Of a stretch of DNA of 64,000 nucleotides, positions 51,628 to 61,172 are shown one piece after another; within the stretch, counting starts at the first letter, position 1; each line of letters begins with the position of its first letter. A model generated the notes under the pieces. That model did not search any database, was not told where the DNA came from, and saw only the letters and a list, made by a program, of their open reading frames with translations. The translations under genes and the position numbers were made by a program. The stretch comes from CAZJLP01 sp964546955 (GTDB lineage: Bacteria; Verrucomicrobiota; Verrucomicrobiia; Opitutales; Opitutaceae), in contig CAZJLP010000024.1 in assembly GCA_964546955.1 (NCBI GenBank), forward strand, positions 1 through 64,000. Reading direction: 5' to 3'.

Positions 51628-52553
51628 CCGCTTCTCTCGACAGTGCGTACAATTGCCTGTGGCCGCTGGTTGACCGTGAGGAACATTCGGCCCACGTACT
51701 CGCCAATCAACCCAAGTAGGACCAACTGAACGCCCGAAAACATGAGCAAGGCCGCCATCATCGAGCCCCAGCCCCAAGGCGTTCCCTCGCGGTAATACCA
51801 ATACACGACCAGGCCGATCGCGAGGAACCCGGCCACCGCCATGAGGAGTCCGAGTAGCGTCGCCAGCCGCAGTGGCATGATTGAGAAATTCACAAATGCA
51901 CTGAGCCATAGGCGCAGCAACTTTCTGAGCGTATAACCGCTGGTGCCGGCGCCGCGTTCGGCGTGAACCACCTCCAAGGATCCAATTCGTTGCGTTACTT
52001 GCAAAAGTAATCCATCGATATAGGGAAAAGGTCCGGAATTGGTCGTGACTTGCTGTGCCACAAAGGACGTGACGCACCGAAAACTCGAAAGGTAGAATCC
52101 AGGTGGCTTATCGAGCGCCCAATCGGTCATACGATTGGTCAGCCAGCTGCCCCAATTTCGCCAGGCGGCATGCTTCTTGTCCGTGTAGTGACCATACACC
52201 ACGTCCAGCCCCTTGCTGATCGCGTGTTGCCACATCCGCAATGCCTCTTCGGGCGGATTCTGGCCGTCATCGTCAAGATTGACGATATACGCCGCTCTCG
52301 CGTGACGCCAACCTGTGAGCACGGCATTATGCTCTCCGAAATTCCGCGCATGGACGATATAGGTGATCGGCACCCGCGCCTCACGAATGAGCTCTCGTAT
52401 CACCTCATCCGTCTTATCCCGACTGCCATCGTTGATCAGGACAATCTCGTGCCCCCCCTGCACCGCAAGCCCTTCAATCTGCTTTACCAAAACCCCAATC
52501 GTCAGGGCACTATTATAAAGCGGGATAACGAAGCTAAGGGCGGGGTCTGCCAT
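51624..52553 (-). CDS. Polyisoprenyl-phosphate glycosyltransferase (GtrB/ArnC-like GT2)
   Basis: About 309 residues from ATG 52553. LSFVIPLYNSALTIGVLV, VLINDGSRDKT, VNLDDDGQNPPEEAL (DDDGQ is the polyprenol-phosphate-sugar signature) and, at the C-terminus, two membrane helices. It would transfer a sugar to undecaprenyl phosphate for later use by a GT-C enzyme, such as those at 54762 or 58832. The ATG is a few bases past the aminotransferase stop; the stop overlaps the plus-strand gene. Confidence 0.93.
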   Translation of the reverse strand: MADPALSFVIPLYNSALTIGVLVKQIEGLAVQGGHEIVLINDGSRDKTDEVIRELIREARVPITYIVHARNFGEHNAVLTGWRHARAAYIVNLDDDGQNPPEEALRMWQHAISKGLDVVYGHYTDKKHAAWRNWGSWLTNRMTDWALDKPPGFYLSSFRCVTSFVAQQVTTNSGPFPYIDGLLLQVTQRIGSLEVVHAERGAGTSGYTLRKLLRLWLSAFVNFSIMPLRLATLLGLLMAVAGFLAIGLVVYWYYREGTPWGWGSMMAALLMFSGVQLVLLGLIGEYVGRMFLTVNQRPQAIVRTVERSG

Positions 52554-52554
52554 G

Positions 52555-53658
52555 CTAAACGGGGCTTTTCCAACCAAGGATTGCCTCGCATATCCTGTCA
52601 ATGTCACCTTCCGTCAGCCCTGGATGGCAAGGCAGACAAAGGACTTCCGCACACGAGCGTTCGGTCTCCGGCAAGATTAGGCCGGCCGATGCGTAGGCTG
52701 CTTGGCGATACACAGGCACCGGATAGAGAACGCCGGTGACAATTCCGTGCATCTGCAAATAAGCCTTGAGCGCTTCTCGCCCGGGGGTTCGAACCGAGAA
52801 CTGATGGTAGACGGGCACCGCTTTCGCCGCCACGTGCGGCAGCTGCAAACGGGTGCTGGCCAGCTTCCGCAGATATAGCGCCGCCAAGTCACGCCGTCTT
52901 GCATTCTCCTGATCTAGATAGTTCAGCTTTACGCGCAGGATCGCGGCTTGGAGTTCATCCAAGCGCGAGTTACGGCCGGGAATCTCAGCGACGTACCGCG
53001 TCCGCCAGCCATATTGGCGCAGCATTCTCACGCGTTCGGCGAGTTCCTTACTGCTCGTAAACACTGCTCCGCCGTCACCGAGCGCGCCCAGATTCTTCGT
53101 CGGATAAAAACTGAAGGCGGAAACAGCGCCCACAGTGCCTGCAAGGCAGTTCCCGTATCGAGCTCCGTGAGCTTGGGCACAATCCTCGACCACCTGAGCT
53201 CCATATCGGTCTGCAATGCTCACAATCGCTTCAACGTCGGCCATTTGCCCGTACAAATGAACCGGAATCACGGCCTTGACCGAATCGCGGGCGCAAATTC
53301 GATCCAAAGCCGCGGGATCCATTAGCATTGTCGCAGGATCAATTTCTACGAACACCGGGTACGCCCCGATCTGCTCGATTGCCGAAACAGTGGCCGTGAC
53401 GGTATTTGCGACTGTTGCCACACGGTCACCAGCCCTCACACCAAGCGCGCGCAGAGCAATTTCCAGCGCCTCCGTTCCGTTCGCGACACTGATGACGTAC
53501 CCGCCTCCTTGGTACGCGGCAAACTCGGCCTCAAAGGCCTCTACTTCCGGCCCCAAGATGTAGTGGCCACTCACCAGGACGCGTTCGATCGCGTCGCGAA
53601 TTTCAGCGGCATGAGCGAGAAAGTTGGCTTTAGGATCGGCAGGGAGGAGAACTGACAT
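52555..53658 (-). CDS. DegT/DnrJ/EryC1/StrS-family sugar aminotransferase
   Basis: 367 residues from ATG 53658 (MSVLLPADPKANFLAH). Fold type I PLP enzyme: VANGTEALEIALRALG, VHLYGQMADV, VVEDCAQAHGA with D159, and the PLP lysine K188 in SFYPTKNLGALGDGG. It would aminate a keto sugar nucleotide (for example dTDP-4-keto-6-deoxyglucose or a 3-keto relative). The upstream epimerase-like gene ends 59 bases before it, the GtrB-like gene follows directly. The frame back to 53799 is not conserved. Confidence 0.94.
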   Translation of the reverse strand: MSVLLPADPKANFLAHAAEIRDAIERVLVSGHYILGPEVEAFEAEFAAYQGGGYVISVANGTEALEIALRALGVRAGDRVATVANTVTATVSAIEQIGAYPVFVEIDPATMLMDPAALDRICARDSVKAVIPVHLYGQMADVEAIVSIADRYGAQVVEDCAQAHGARYGNCLAGTVGAVSAFSFYPTKNLGALGDGGAVFTSSKELAERVRMLRQYGWRTRYVAEIPGRNSRLDELQAAILRVKLNYLDQENARRRDLAALYLRKLASTRLQLPHVAAKAVPVYHQFSVRTPGREALKAYLQMHGIVTGVLYPVPVYRQAAYASAGLILPETERSCAEVLCLPCHPGLTEGDIDRICEAILGWKSPV

Positions 53659-53717
53659 AAGAAATACGGGCACAGCTGAACATACGCTGTTCGTGCGTAT
53701 CCTACAGCGGGCGATGA

Positions 53718-54716
53718 CTACAAATAATGAGGAAGCTCTTTGCGATAATAAGCTAAGGTTTTCTGAAGAGCCTCGCTTAGGCTTGAGCGAGGCCTCCACC
53801 CAATTTTCGCCGTGATCAGACGGTAATCCGCGTAGAAATCGCCAATGTCGATTTTCTTCCGGTCCGCAGGGAAAGTCCGGATCGCAAATTTGCCACCGCC
53901 ATTGACCTTGACCAGCTCTTTAGCCAAATCCTCCAAGCTGATGGGCGGAGTGCCACCGACGTTGAATACCTCTCCCAGCGCCTGGGGGTGAGCAGCGGCG
54001 AGCAGGAATGCATCCACAGCGTCGTCAACATAGGTAAAATCACGCAGCTGTTCGCCGCCCCACACTTCGAATGGCTCGCCATTCACGAGACTCTTTATCC
54101 AGACCCCCACAAAGGTCTGCCGAGCATCCTTCACACGCATTCTCGGTCCGATGGTGTTGGTCAGGCGCAGGACGGTACTCTTGAGCCCATATACCTGATG
54201 GTACAATATGTGGTATGACTCACCCGCCAATTTGTTGATCCCGTTGACGTCCACTGGCCTGAGTGGATGTTTCTCGTCTACGGGCAAATAGTCAGGCTTC
54301 CCATAAATTTGCCGTGTACTCGCGAAAACGATACGGACATCGGGATTGAAGGTCCGACAGGCTTCCAAAATGGACAGCTGCGCCCGCGCATTGATTTCCA
54401 GATCGGTCTGAGGTTCACGCATCGAGTCCATATGGCTGGTCTGCCCGGCCAGATTGAACACAAAATCTTTTCCATGAATGAAATGTGGAAGGCTGTGACG
54501 ATCGCGGACGTCGGACAGATTGATGCGGACTTTACGCTCAAGTCCAATCAGGTTCCGGGGATTACCGCCGTACTCGGGTATCAGCGAGTCTACAATCGTG
54601 ACCTCCGCCCCGAGCCGCACGAGGGCGCGCGCGAGGTTCGACCCGATAAAGCCCAACCCTCCCGTAATCAGGGCCTTTTTTCCGGCGAAGGTTTTTTTAA
54701 GCGAAGGTGGCGGCAT
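53718..54716 (-). CDS. NAD-dependent epimerase/dehydratase family protein with NxxxK in place of YxxxK
   Basis: 332 residues from ATG 54716 (MPPPSLKKTFAGKKALI). Rossmann motif GGLGFIGSNLARAL, FNLAGQTSHMDSM, FASTRQIYGKPDY, then VDVNGINKLAGESYH where the tyrosine position (158) is Asn and K162 remains. Conserved RLTNTIGPRM and RDFTYVDDAVDAF show an otherwise healthy family member. It may use different chemistry or a different proton donor. It precedes an aminotransferase, so a role in amino-sugar synthesis is likely. Six more ATG/TTG choices exist upstream of it; 54716 best fits the fold. Confidence 0.87.
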   Translation of the reverse strand: MPPPSLKKTFAGKKALITGGLGFIGSNLARALVRLGAEVTIVDSLIPEYGGNPRNLIGLERKVRINLSDVRDRHSLPHFIHGKDFVFNLAGQTSHMDSMREPQTDLEINARAQLSILEACRTFNPDVRIVFASTRQIYGKPDYLPVDEKHPLRPVDVNGINKLAGESYHILYHQVYGLKSTVLRLTNTIGPRMRVKDARQTFVGVWIKSLVNGEPFEVWGGEQLRDFTYVDDAVDAFLLAAAHPQALGEVFNVGGTPPISLEDLAKELVKVNGGGKFAIRTFPADRKKIDIGDFYADYRLITAKIGWRPRSSLSEALQKTLAYYRKELPHYL

Positions 54717-54761
54717 TGATAATCGTAGGTCAGGGGAAAGATCCGGCATCCAAACGCCCAA

Positions 54762-56990
54762 CTAAGGAGCGGGCAAGCCATCTAAGCTCAGGGTCAATTC
54801 CAGTTTGTAAAATGCAAACGCCAACGGCCGTGTGTCACCTCCACCTGGTGGAAGAACCGGTGAATCCGTGCGAAACTCAATGACATGCTCGCCACCGACT
54901 AGCGGTGTCGGAGGGATTTCAATATCGCGGAAGTCCACCGCGGTGTCGGTCGATACAACTCTGCGCCCGCCAAGCCATACTTCCAACTTACGCGGACCTG
55001 GGCTCCGCACGCGGGCTCTCAATGTCACAACAAGGGGCCGCTTCATGGGATCCACAATGGAGATCGACGCGTTTCCTGACGTCCAGCGCCAGATGAGTCC
55101 CTTTCGCGGGGTTCGCTCGACGCCATACCACCCGCCTCCCAGTTGAACCCGAACATTGTTGGGGTCCGCGTGAAAGAGGGAGTACGGCGGGCTGACCAAC
55201 GTTCGCCCATCAGCCCTCACCTCGTCGGGCCCGGCGACTTGCAGGACGTCCCCATACAGGTTGTAGGCACCCGCGAGACGCGTATTCAGCCGTCCTTCAT
55301 AGGTGTGGGCAGCGAAAAACTGCGGTTTGCGCAGAAGAAAGGCGTTTGCCCAGAGTCGCGACCAAGCATCGTCGATCAGCAGGTTCAACGAGGTAATCTC
55401 CGGCCTTGTCTCCAGCTGCTTTAATTTGACCAGGGCAGGTTCAACCATCAACGGCGGTGACTTCATCCGTTTGACGAAACGTTGCCCCACGAAGACGTTC
55501 GCTGCCACCAGCGCGGCTGCTGCCGCCAACCCCGCAGTGGACCAAAGCCGGCCGGCTTTGCTCGCGCGTTGCAAACCCACGCAAAACGCCGCGAGCAACC
55601 CCGGATAAAACACCGCGAACAGCTTGTAGGCATCGTAGCTCGCGTTAGTTTGCCGCATCTGTCCCCGCAACAAAAGCAAACCGTACCCCACTAGAATCGG
55701 CACGGCTAAGCAAAGCACTAGCCAAGCCTGCCGTTTAGCGGTTCGCCCAAGCCAGATCCAACCCACCACGATGCCGGCCCCAAGAACGGTCCCGAGCGGC
55801 CATCTCAGCACACTCGCCAAAGGAGAAAGATCCACGGCACCGACGAGTCCAAACCAGCCCTCGGGCGACAACCCTGGTACTCGCCACCCAAAATCATGCT
55901 GGTCGAAAAGTTGAAAACGCTCGACCAGACCGAGGATGCGCTGCGTAAAAACGAGGCCCACGGCAATCAAAGGTCCGACGATCAGACCACACCAACGCAG
56001 CCATCGCGCCGGTTCGCGCCTCCAAAGTGCAAGCCCGCTGGTATACATGAGCACAGGAACTAAGCACAGAACCACGATGAAGTTGTAACTTCCGAGAATG
56101 ATCCAGTACGCCACGGCCAACAGCGCAAACCACTGCCACTCCCAGCGGTTCGTCGCCGCCGGCCAAAGCTTGATCCCACACCAGGTGAGCAGCGCAATTG
56201 CTGGAGCGGCCAAGAGCTGACTCATCGCCACATGGTATACGGCGTACCACAAAAGCGGGCTGAAGCCGTAAAGTGTCGCGATCAGCAATGAAGACACTGG
56301 CCCATACCGCAGGCCCGAACGGACGAGCCAAAACACCGGCGGCATTCCCAGCACGAGGAAAGCGGCCGTGACAACCCCGATCATCTCATGAGGCTCTCGT
56401 CCAAAAACGGCGTCGTTCAGTGCGATGATGGCCGAGGGCGTGAAATGATTTAGCCGAATCCAGTAATCGAAAAAATTGTCCACCGAGTGCACACGCACAA
56501 CCTCCGTGTGTCCGATGAATCCCCCTCGGTCGTGTCGGCTGAACTCCTCAAGGACGCGCGCGCCCCCAGCGTAATCGGCGGCATCGCAGCTCCCCAGCGA
56601 CGAAGTCGTGAGCGCTGCCTTTTCCGACGAGAGAGCAAAAGGATAAATCAAGGTTCCAAGAACGATCCCCATGGAAAGCGCGAGTGCCCAGAGCCTTGGG
56701 GTCGTCGACCAAAATCCTCGCCCCCCCCAACGTCCTCGCACGACCTTGGTCACAGCAATGCAGAGAAGGGCAAGCGGCAATAGAAGCGAGACCCGCGCGT
56801 ACACCTTCGTGCCGGCGAGCCCTGCATACGAACCAAACCACACGACGGCGGACTGTAACGCGATACCGCAAGCGGGGCTAAAAAGCAGCCAGAACCGTTT
56901 CCAACGTCGTGGGACGATCAGTAGCGACAGTCCACACCCCCACAGCACGATGTGTAGCAGAAGGCCGAAAGCAGCTGCGTAAAACGCCAT
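54762..56990 (-). CDS. Large membrane protein, possible GT-C glycosyltransferase, with C-terminal beta domain
   Basis: About 742 residues from ATG 56990 (MAFYAAAFGLLLH). About twelve membrane helices; a first periplasmic loop with GSCDAADYAGGARVLEEF (acidic) and the later NFFDYWIRLNHFTPS. After about residue 515 the protein is soluble: a Rossmann-like or mixed region and then a beta domain (GGWYGVERTPRKGLIWRW, LEVWLGGRRVVS). The same plan is seen in the protein at 58832-60985, with a similar RWSW motif. Function not assigned; probably a lipid-donor glycosyltransferase. Confidence 0.72.
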   Translation of the reverse strand: MAFYAAAFGLLLHIVLWGCGLSLLIVPRRWKRFWLLFSPACGIALQSAVVWFGSYAGLAGTKVYARVSLLLPLALLCIAVTKVVRGRWGGRGFWSTTPRLWALALSMGIVLGTLIYPFALSSEKAALTTSSLGSCDAADYAGGARVLEEFSRHDRGGFIGHTEVVRVHSVDNFFDYWIRLNHFTPSAIIALNDAVFGREPHEMIGVVTAAFLVLGMPPVFWLVRSGLRYGPVSSLLIATLYGFSPLLWYAVYHVAMSQLLAAPAIALLTWCGIKLWPAATNRWEWQWFALLAVAYWIILGSYNFIVVLCLVPVLMYTSGLALWRREPARWLRWCGLIVGPLIAVGLVFTQRILGLVERFQLFDQHDFGWRVPGLSPEGWFGLVGAVDLSPLASVLRWPLGTVLGAGIVVGWIWLGRTAKRQAWLVLCLAVPILVGYGLLLLRGQMRQTNASYDAYKLFAVFYPGLLAAFCVGLQRASKAGRLWSTAGLAAAAALVAANVFVGQRFVKRMKSPPLMVEPALVKLKQLETRPEITSLNLLIDDAWSRLWANAFLLRKPQFFAAHTYEGRLNTRLAGAYNLYGDVLQVAGPDEVRADGRTLVSPPYSLFHADPNNVRVQLGGGWYGVERTPRKGLIWRWTSGNASISIVDPMKRPLVVTLRARVRSPGPRKLEVWLGGRRVVSTDTAVDFRDIEIPPTPLVGGEHVIEFRTDSPVLPPGGGDTRPLAFAFYKLELTLSLDGLPAP

Positions 56991-57041
56991 AGGGTGCGAC
57001 AAACCTGAATCACCCCCTACTCAACATAAAGCGGAAAGTCC

Positions 57042-57782
57042 TCAAATAGCCGGCCTCCTGGCCATAGCCAGCACCGAACTTCCAAACGGAAATGATCCAA
57101 ACATACCGATTGACGCGTGCTCCACCGACATCGCTGTGCGGCAGATTGCTTCCACAGGGGCGGGGTAGCTCTGCACGTCGCTCGTGTTTCTCAGCCCCGT
57201 CAGCAGCTTCCGTCGCAGGGCAAGCAGTGGAAATAACAACGTGTTCCAATAGGTCGACGAGTATACCGCAAAGCCCGCTTGGGTGAGCATCTCAACCAAC
57301 TCGCCGCGGACGTAGCGATGCTTCGTCTCGCAAACGACGTCGTGGTACGACCACATCCACATGTAGGCGGGCACGTTGATGACGACCGTACCGCCGGGGC
57401 GCAAACAACGGTAGAATTCGGCGAGCGCAATTTGCGGGTTATCGATCTGACAAATGACGTCCGCCGATACGATGGCATCGAAGCTCGCCGGTGGAAACGG
57501 CAATGCCGTGACGGACGCCTCCGCGATGGGCACCGCGCAACGCTTAGCGGCAAACTCACAGGCTAAAGCGGAATAATCGATCCCGGAGAAGCGCCACCGC
57601 GGCTCCCATCCACGCAACCGCTGAATCAATCCCCCTGTTCCACATCCGGCGTCGAGAATCTCAGCCGCCTCCGTGGGTGCGACAGACCGCAGCAGCTCGC
57701 GATGCACATGCGCATGCAAAGAGTGGAAGTACCACATATGGTCTTCGACTTCGGCGAGTTTGACGTACTCATTGCTCTGCAT
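57042..57782 (-). CDS. SAM-dependent methyltransferase
   Basis: 246 residues from ATG 57782. AEILDAGCGTGGLIQRL (SAM loop), FSGIDYSALACEFA and FDAIVSADVICQI, LRPGGTVVINVPAY mark a class I (type 11) methyltransferase. A tail of aromatic residues (YSSTYWNTLLFPLLAL) suggests membrane or lipid-linked-substrate contact. The frame back to 58094 overlaps the divergent flippase gene and is not used. Substrate unknown. Confidence 0.85.
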   Translation of the reverse strand: MQSNEYVKLAEVEDHMWYFHSLHAHVHRELLRSVAPTEAAEILDAGCGTGGLIQRLRGWEPRWRFSGIDYSALACEFAAKRCAVPIAEASVTALPFPPASFDAIVSADVICQIDNPQIALAEFYRCLRPGGTVVINVPAYMWMWSYHDVVCETKHRYVRGELVEMLTQAGFAVYSSTYWNTLLFPLLALRRKLLTGLRNTSDVQSYPAPVEAICRTAMSVEHASIGMFGSFPFGSSVLAMARRPAI

Positions 57783-57921
57783 GAAACGTCGATGCAAGTT
57801 AGCCCGATAGGACTTGCGACAAAAATCTGTCTCGCCCTGCTCGGTAGGCCCCTGAAACGCGAAAGATGCTGACGCCTCTGCCTCGAAATAGCTAAACTCA
57901 GAACGTTTCGCCAAGGACCGA

Positions 57922-58872
57922 ATGCCTGTCGTCACCTTTCTCCACAGTCCCGTCGGCCGCGCCGCTCGGCTGACCCTATCGTTGGGGGCTTTGGTCGCCC
58001 TGCTTTCCTTCGCGGATTGGTCGGCGTTCGCCGCGCTTAGGGACCGAGTGGACGTGGCCCTTTTGCTGGCCGGTGCGGCGCTCACCGCTCTCACCTACCC
58101 ACTTTGCGCGTGGCGGTGGTGGTTGCTGATGCGCGCCCAGGATTTTGCTCTCCCCTTCAATCGGGCCCACGCAATCACCTGGATCGGTCAATTCTACAAT
58201 GCCTTTCTGCCTGGAGGCATCGGCGGAGACTTGACCCGCCTTGCTTATGCGTTTGCCGATTCACCCACCCGAAAAGCGCGCGCGACGACAGCAATGGTCG
58301 CTGATCGCCTGATCGGCTTCGCGGTGCTGGTCCTGATTGCGGTCTTCCTGGTCATCTTCCACACCACCGGCCGCCACATCAACGTCGCGGGGGTGCCTTT
58401 CTGGGCGGTCGCGACGTGCGGCATCGTCATCGCTGGCGCCTTCGCGCCGCTGGGACTGCCTTTGATCATTTCGAGACTTCCAGCGTCGTTCCAAACCTCG
58501 CTCCAAACGGTCGCGCGGACCCCGCGCATCAATGCGCTCGCCGCCGCCGCCAGCGCGGTGGTATGGGCGGTGGATTTTCTCGGCGGTTGGCTGCTGTCTC
58601 AGAGTCTCGGTCTGTCGCTATCCCCGGTGGATATCTCGCTTGGATTGGCCGTCGCGTATCTGTCCACTATCCTGCCGATCAGCATCGGCGGCCACGGCGT
58701 ACGAGAAGGCGCCCTCGTGTTGACGCTCGCCACTCTCGGCACGGGTTTGGACCCTCAGCAGCTCACGTCGCTGGCAATTCTGGTCTGGGCCGTGACATTG
58801 GCCACAAGCCTGCTGGGTGGCCTTGTTCTAATCACTTACCGGCCGTCACAAACGGTTCGGCCAGAAGCGTGA
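57922..58872 (+). CDS. Flippase-like membrane protein (UPF0104 / lysylphosphatidylglycerol synthase TM family), copy 2
   Basis: 316 residues with eight hydrophobic helices. Family marks are WRWWLLMRAQ, ITWIGQFYNAFLPGGIGGD, RADRLIG-like TAMVADRLIGF and LPISIGGHGVREGAL. Same family as 8801-9802 but clearly different in sequence. It may move or modify a lipid substrate; experimentally the family is mixed. Divergent from the methyltransferase gene (140-base spacer) and overlapping the convergent gene at 58832 by 41 bases. Confidence 0.85.
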   Translation: MPVVTFLHSPVGRAARLTLSLGALVALLSFADWSAFAALRDRVDVALLLAGAALTALTYPLCAWRWWLLMRAQDFALPFNRAHAITWIGQFYNAFLPGGIGGDLTRLAYAFADSPTRKARATTAMVADRLIGFAVLVLIAVFLVIFHTTGRHINVAGVPFWAVATCGIVIAGAFAPLGLPLIISRLPASFQTSLQTVARTPRINALAAAASAVVWAVDFLGGWLLSQSLGLSLSPVDISLGLAVAYLSTILPISIGGHGVREGALVLTLATLGTGLDPQQLTSLAILVWAVTLATSLLGGLVLITYRPSQTVRPEA

Positions 58873-60985
58873 CTTCCGACTGGTGCAGGGCAAAACTGCG
58901 TAGCTGCCCACGTTCCTGGCTCAGCCGGACCGGACTTCGCGCACACTTGAGGTCGACACGATTCGCTCCGGGCCTGAGCGAAATGTCCGTCAACAGCACA
59001 TCACAGGGCTCGGCCGCCACGTTTGTCGTGAAGCATAACTGGCCGTTGAGGTATATCCGGACCTCGTCCGATCCCGTGCCGCTGAGTCGGAGCTTGATCG
59101 TGCTGTCCGCGGTATAGGAGTAGGGATTGAAGTACGAAAGCGCCGCCTCACCGCTCCAGGACCATCGCGGGAGAGAAAGAATATTTCCGTGCGCCGCCGA
59201 ATGCCAGCCATGGCCAAACGTCAGGCCCGTCGCGACGGGCAATTCAGTGCGGGAGCCCGGTCTCAATATCACGAGCACCTGATTGCCAAGTTCGTGCTCG
59301 ATGCGTTCGGTTCGACCCAACGCCGCCAACTCCTCTAGGAGTTTATCGCCGTGGTCGGCGAAGCCCTTGCGATTGATATAAAGCCCGGAAAAGCCGTAGC
59401 GTTCAAGACGCCGAGTCAGTTCCGCCGCCGTTGCGCTATTCAGCTCGCGCTGCCACCTCCCTCGCGCGCGGCCTTTGAGCGCTCCATAGCTGAAACGAAG
59501 CGTCTCAGTGGTCACATAGGGGCGAAAATGTTCGTAGTCGCCCAGCCGGTGGGGAGTCTGGGCCTCCGGAAACACGAGGACAGGGAACTGGAAAACCATG
59601 GCGCCTTGCCCGAGCCGTTTCTCGAGCGAGTCACCGAATTTTCGATCGGCCTCGATTGCCCGGGCGATGTGAGACCGCTCCGCCTCGGTTGCCCTGCGCG
59701 GCACTTGGTCCCAGATACCGACTAGGGCGAGCAAAGCCGCCACGGCCGCGCGACTCCACGAGGGCCAGGCAAAAGTGAGACGGGACAGCCGCGAGGTGAG
59801 AAACAAGAGAACGATCGCCGAGAGAAAGATGCTGAACCGGTTGGTCGCACGGAACAGGTGCAGTCCGGAAAAAAAAGCGAGAATGTTGGTCACGCCTCCA
59901 ATCGAAGCATAGGCCACCACCCAAAAAGCCGGAAGGGCAGCGCCGGGGAGACGTCGGCGACGAAGCGCGCACACAAACGTTTCCGCCGCGAGTGCGAGGA
60001 GGGCTGCGATTCCAATCAAGCCAAGGTATGGCGAAAAGGCCTCTCCACGCCAATCCGACCAGCGAAGATAGCGGTGACCAAAGAAGGCCAGGTCGTCGAA
60101 CCGGTGCACATTCGGCGGCAAAAAGAGTTCCAACGGCTTCAGCGCGTAACGCTCGGTCGAGCCATAATTGCGAACCAGCGGTGAAACCGCGGCCGAGTCC
60201 GTGGGATAAACCCACGTGGGAAACTCCGATATTACAAAACCGAGGATCGCTACTGCGAGAGCGGCGACCGCGAGCCGAATATTCTCCCGACGCCGGGGGC
60301 CGATCAACTGGATGACAAGCGCCCAGCCCAGGAGCTGCAGGTAAAAAAACAGGTTGTAGGGATTGCTCAGCCCCAAAACCGCCGCGGAGAAAAGGCAGAA
60401 CAACCCGCCCCTTCTCCGCATCTCAACGCGGCGGCTTGCTGCGATCAGAGCACATGAAACGAGCGCGAGGGGCACAGTCCAGGAAAAGACGAGCGTGAAA
60501 TGAGCCAGCCCTCGAGTGAACGTCTGAAAGGTAAAGGCGAACACCAAGGCGGCTCCCATCGACCATTCCCAACGCCAGCGAAGCCAGCGCGCGCAATAGT
60601 AGAAACTCACGGCAGAAGAAACCGTGGCCAGAAGTAGCGCCAAATTCACGGCAGGGTAAAACCCAATGACGCGGGTCGCCGCTCCAATCAGCCAAATCAG
60701 AGGAAGGTCTGAAGCAGGATAGGCGTTCCAGTTAGCGCCAAACGGCGCCCCCAGCCTCGAGATAACCTGGGACCCAAGCGGTACGGTGTCGCCCTCCGCC
60801 GCCGCCCGGATTCGCGCCAGCACTTCGAAGGAATCGCCGCTGTAATCGGTGGGAAGATTCCATGAGGCCGCGGTCCATTTTTCGTAATGCCAGCACCATA
60901 CAAGCGTGGCTAGAATTACGAGGACGGCGAGGCGAGCCGACGCAGCAGCGTCGAGCAAAACAAACTTTGGGAGGGTATAGCGCAC
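58832..60985 (-). CDS. Large membrane protein, possible GT-C glycosyltransferase, with C-terminal beta domain
   Basis: 717 residues (GTG start at 60985). About eleven membrane helices after an N-terminal segment; early loop NLPTDYSGDSFEVLARIRA and IGAATRVIGFYP. The soluble C-terminal 250 residues contain a domain of the oligosaccharyltransferase-like type (ERYGFSGLYINRKGFA) and a final beta domain (LPRWSWSGEAALSYFNPYS, RIYLNGQLCFTTN) like the one in the protein at 54762. It overlaps the plus-strand flippase-like gene by 41 bases. The 187 bases to the next gene are open. Confidence 0.72.
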   Translation of the reverse strand: MRYTLPKFVLLDAAASARLAVLVILATLVWCWHYEKWTAASWNLPTDYSGDSFEVLARIRAAAEGDTVPLGSQVISRLGAPFGANWNAYPASDLPLIWLIGAATRVIGFYPAVNLALLLATVSSAVSFYYCARWLRWRWEWSMGAALVFAFTFQTFTRGLAHFTLVFSWTVPLALVSCALIAASRRVEMRRRGGLFCLFSAAVLGLSNPYNLFFYLQLLGWALVIQLIGPRRRENIRLAVAALAVAILGFVISEFPTWVYPTDSAAVSPLVRNYGSTERYALKPLELFLPPNVHRFDDLAFFGHRYLRWSDWRGEAFSPYLGLIGIAALLALAAETFVCALRRRRLPGAALPAFWVVAYASIGGVTNILAFFSGLHLFRATNRFSIFLSAIVLLFLTSRLSRLTFAWPSWSRAAVAALLALVGIWDQVPRRATEAERSHIARAIEADRKFGDSLEKRLGQGAMVFQFPVLVFPEAQTPHRLGDYEHFRPYVTTETLRFSYGALKGRARGRWQRELNSATAAELTRRLERYGFSGLYINRKGFADHGDKLLEELAALGRTERIEHELGNQVLVILRPGSRTELPVATGLTFGHGWHSAAHGNILSLPRWSWSGEAALSYFNPYSYTADSTIKLRLSGTGSDEVRIYLNGQLCFTTNVAAEPCDVLLTDISLRPGANRVDLKCARSPVRLSQERGQLRSFALHQSEVTLLAEPFVTAGK

Positions 60986-61172
60986 CGCTGGATGGGGGGT
61001 TGGGCGCAGGAGATGGACTGGAGATGAGTAGAAGGGAAGCGGGACGGAGGCGCAAGCTCGTAGTGGGTGCCCCGTCAGCCAAAATGTGTGACACCCGCAG
61101 CAAGTGACAACGATTCAACTGTAACAGAAATGCGAGGCGACGGGCGCCCTTGAACGCAGTAAACACTTTGCC
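60986..61172. other. Intergenic region between divergent genes
   Basis: 187 bases between the GTG at 60985 (minus) and the start at 61173 (plus). No gene or clear hairpin; presumed to hold promoters for both. Confidence 0.5.
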
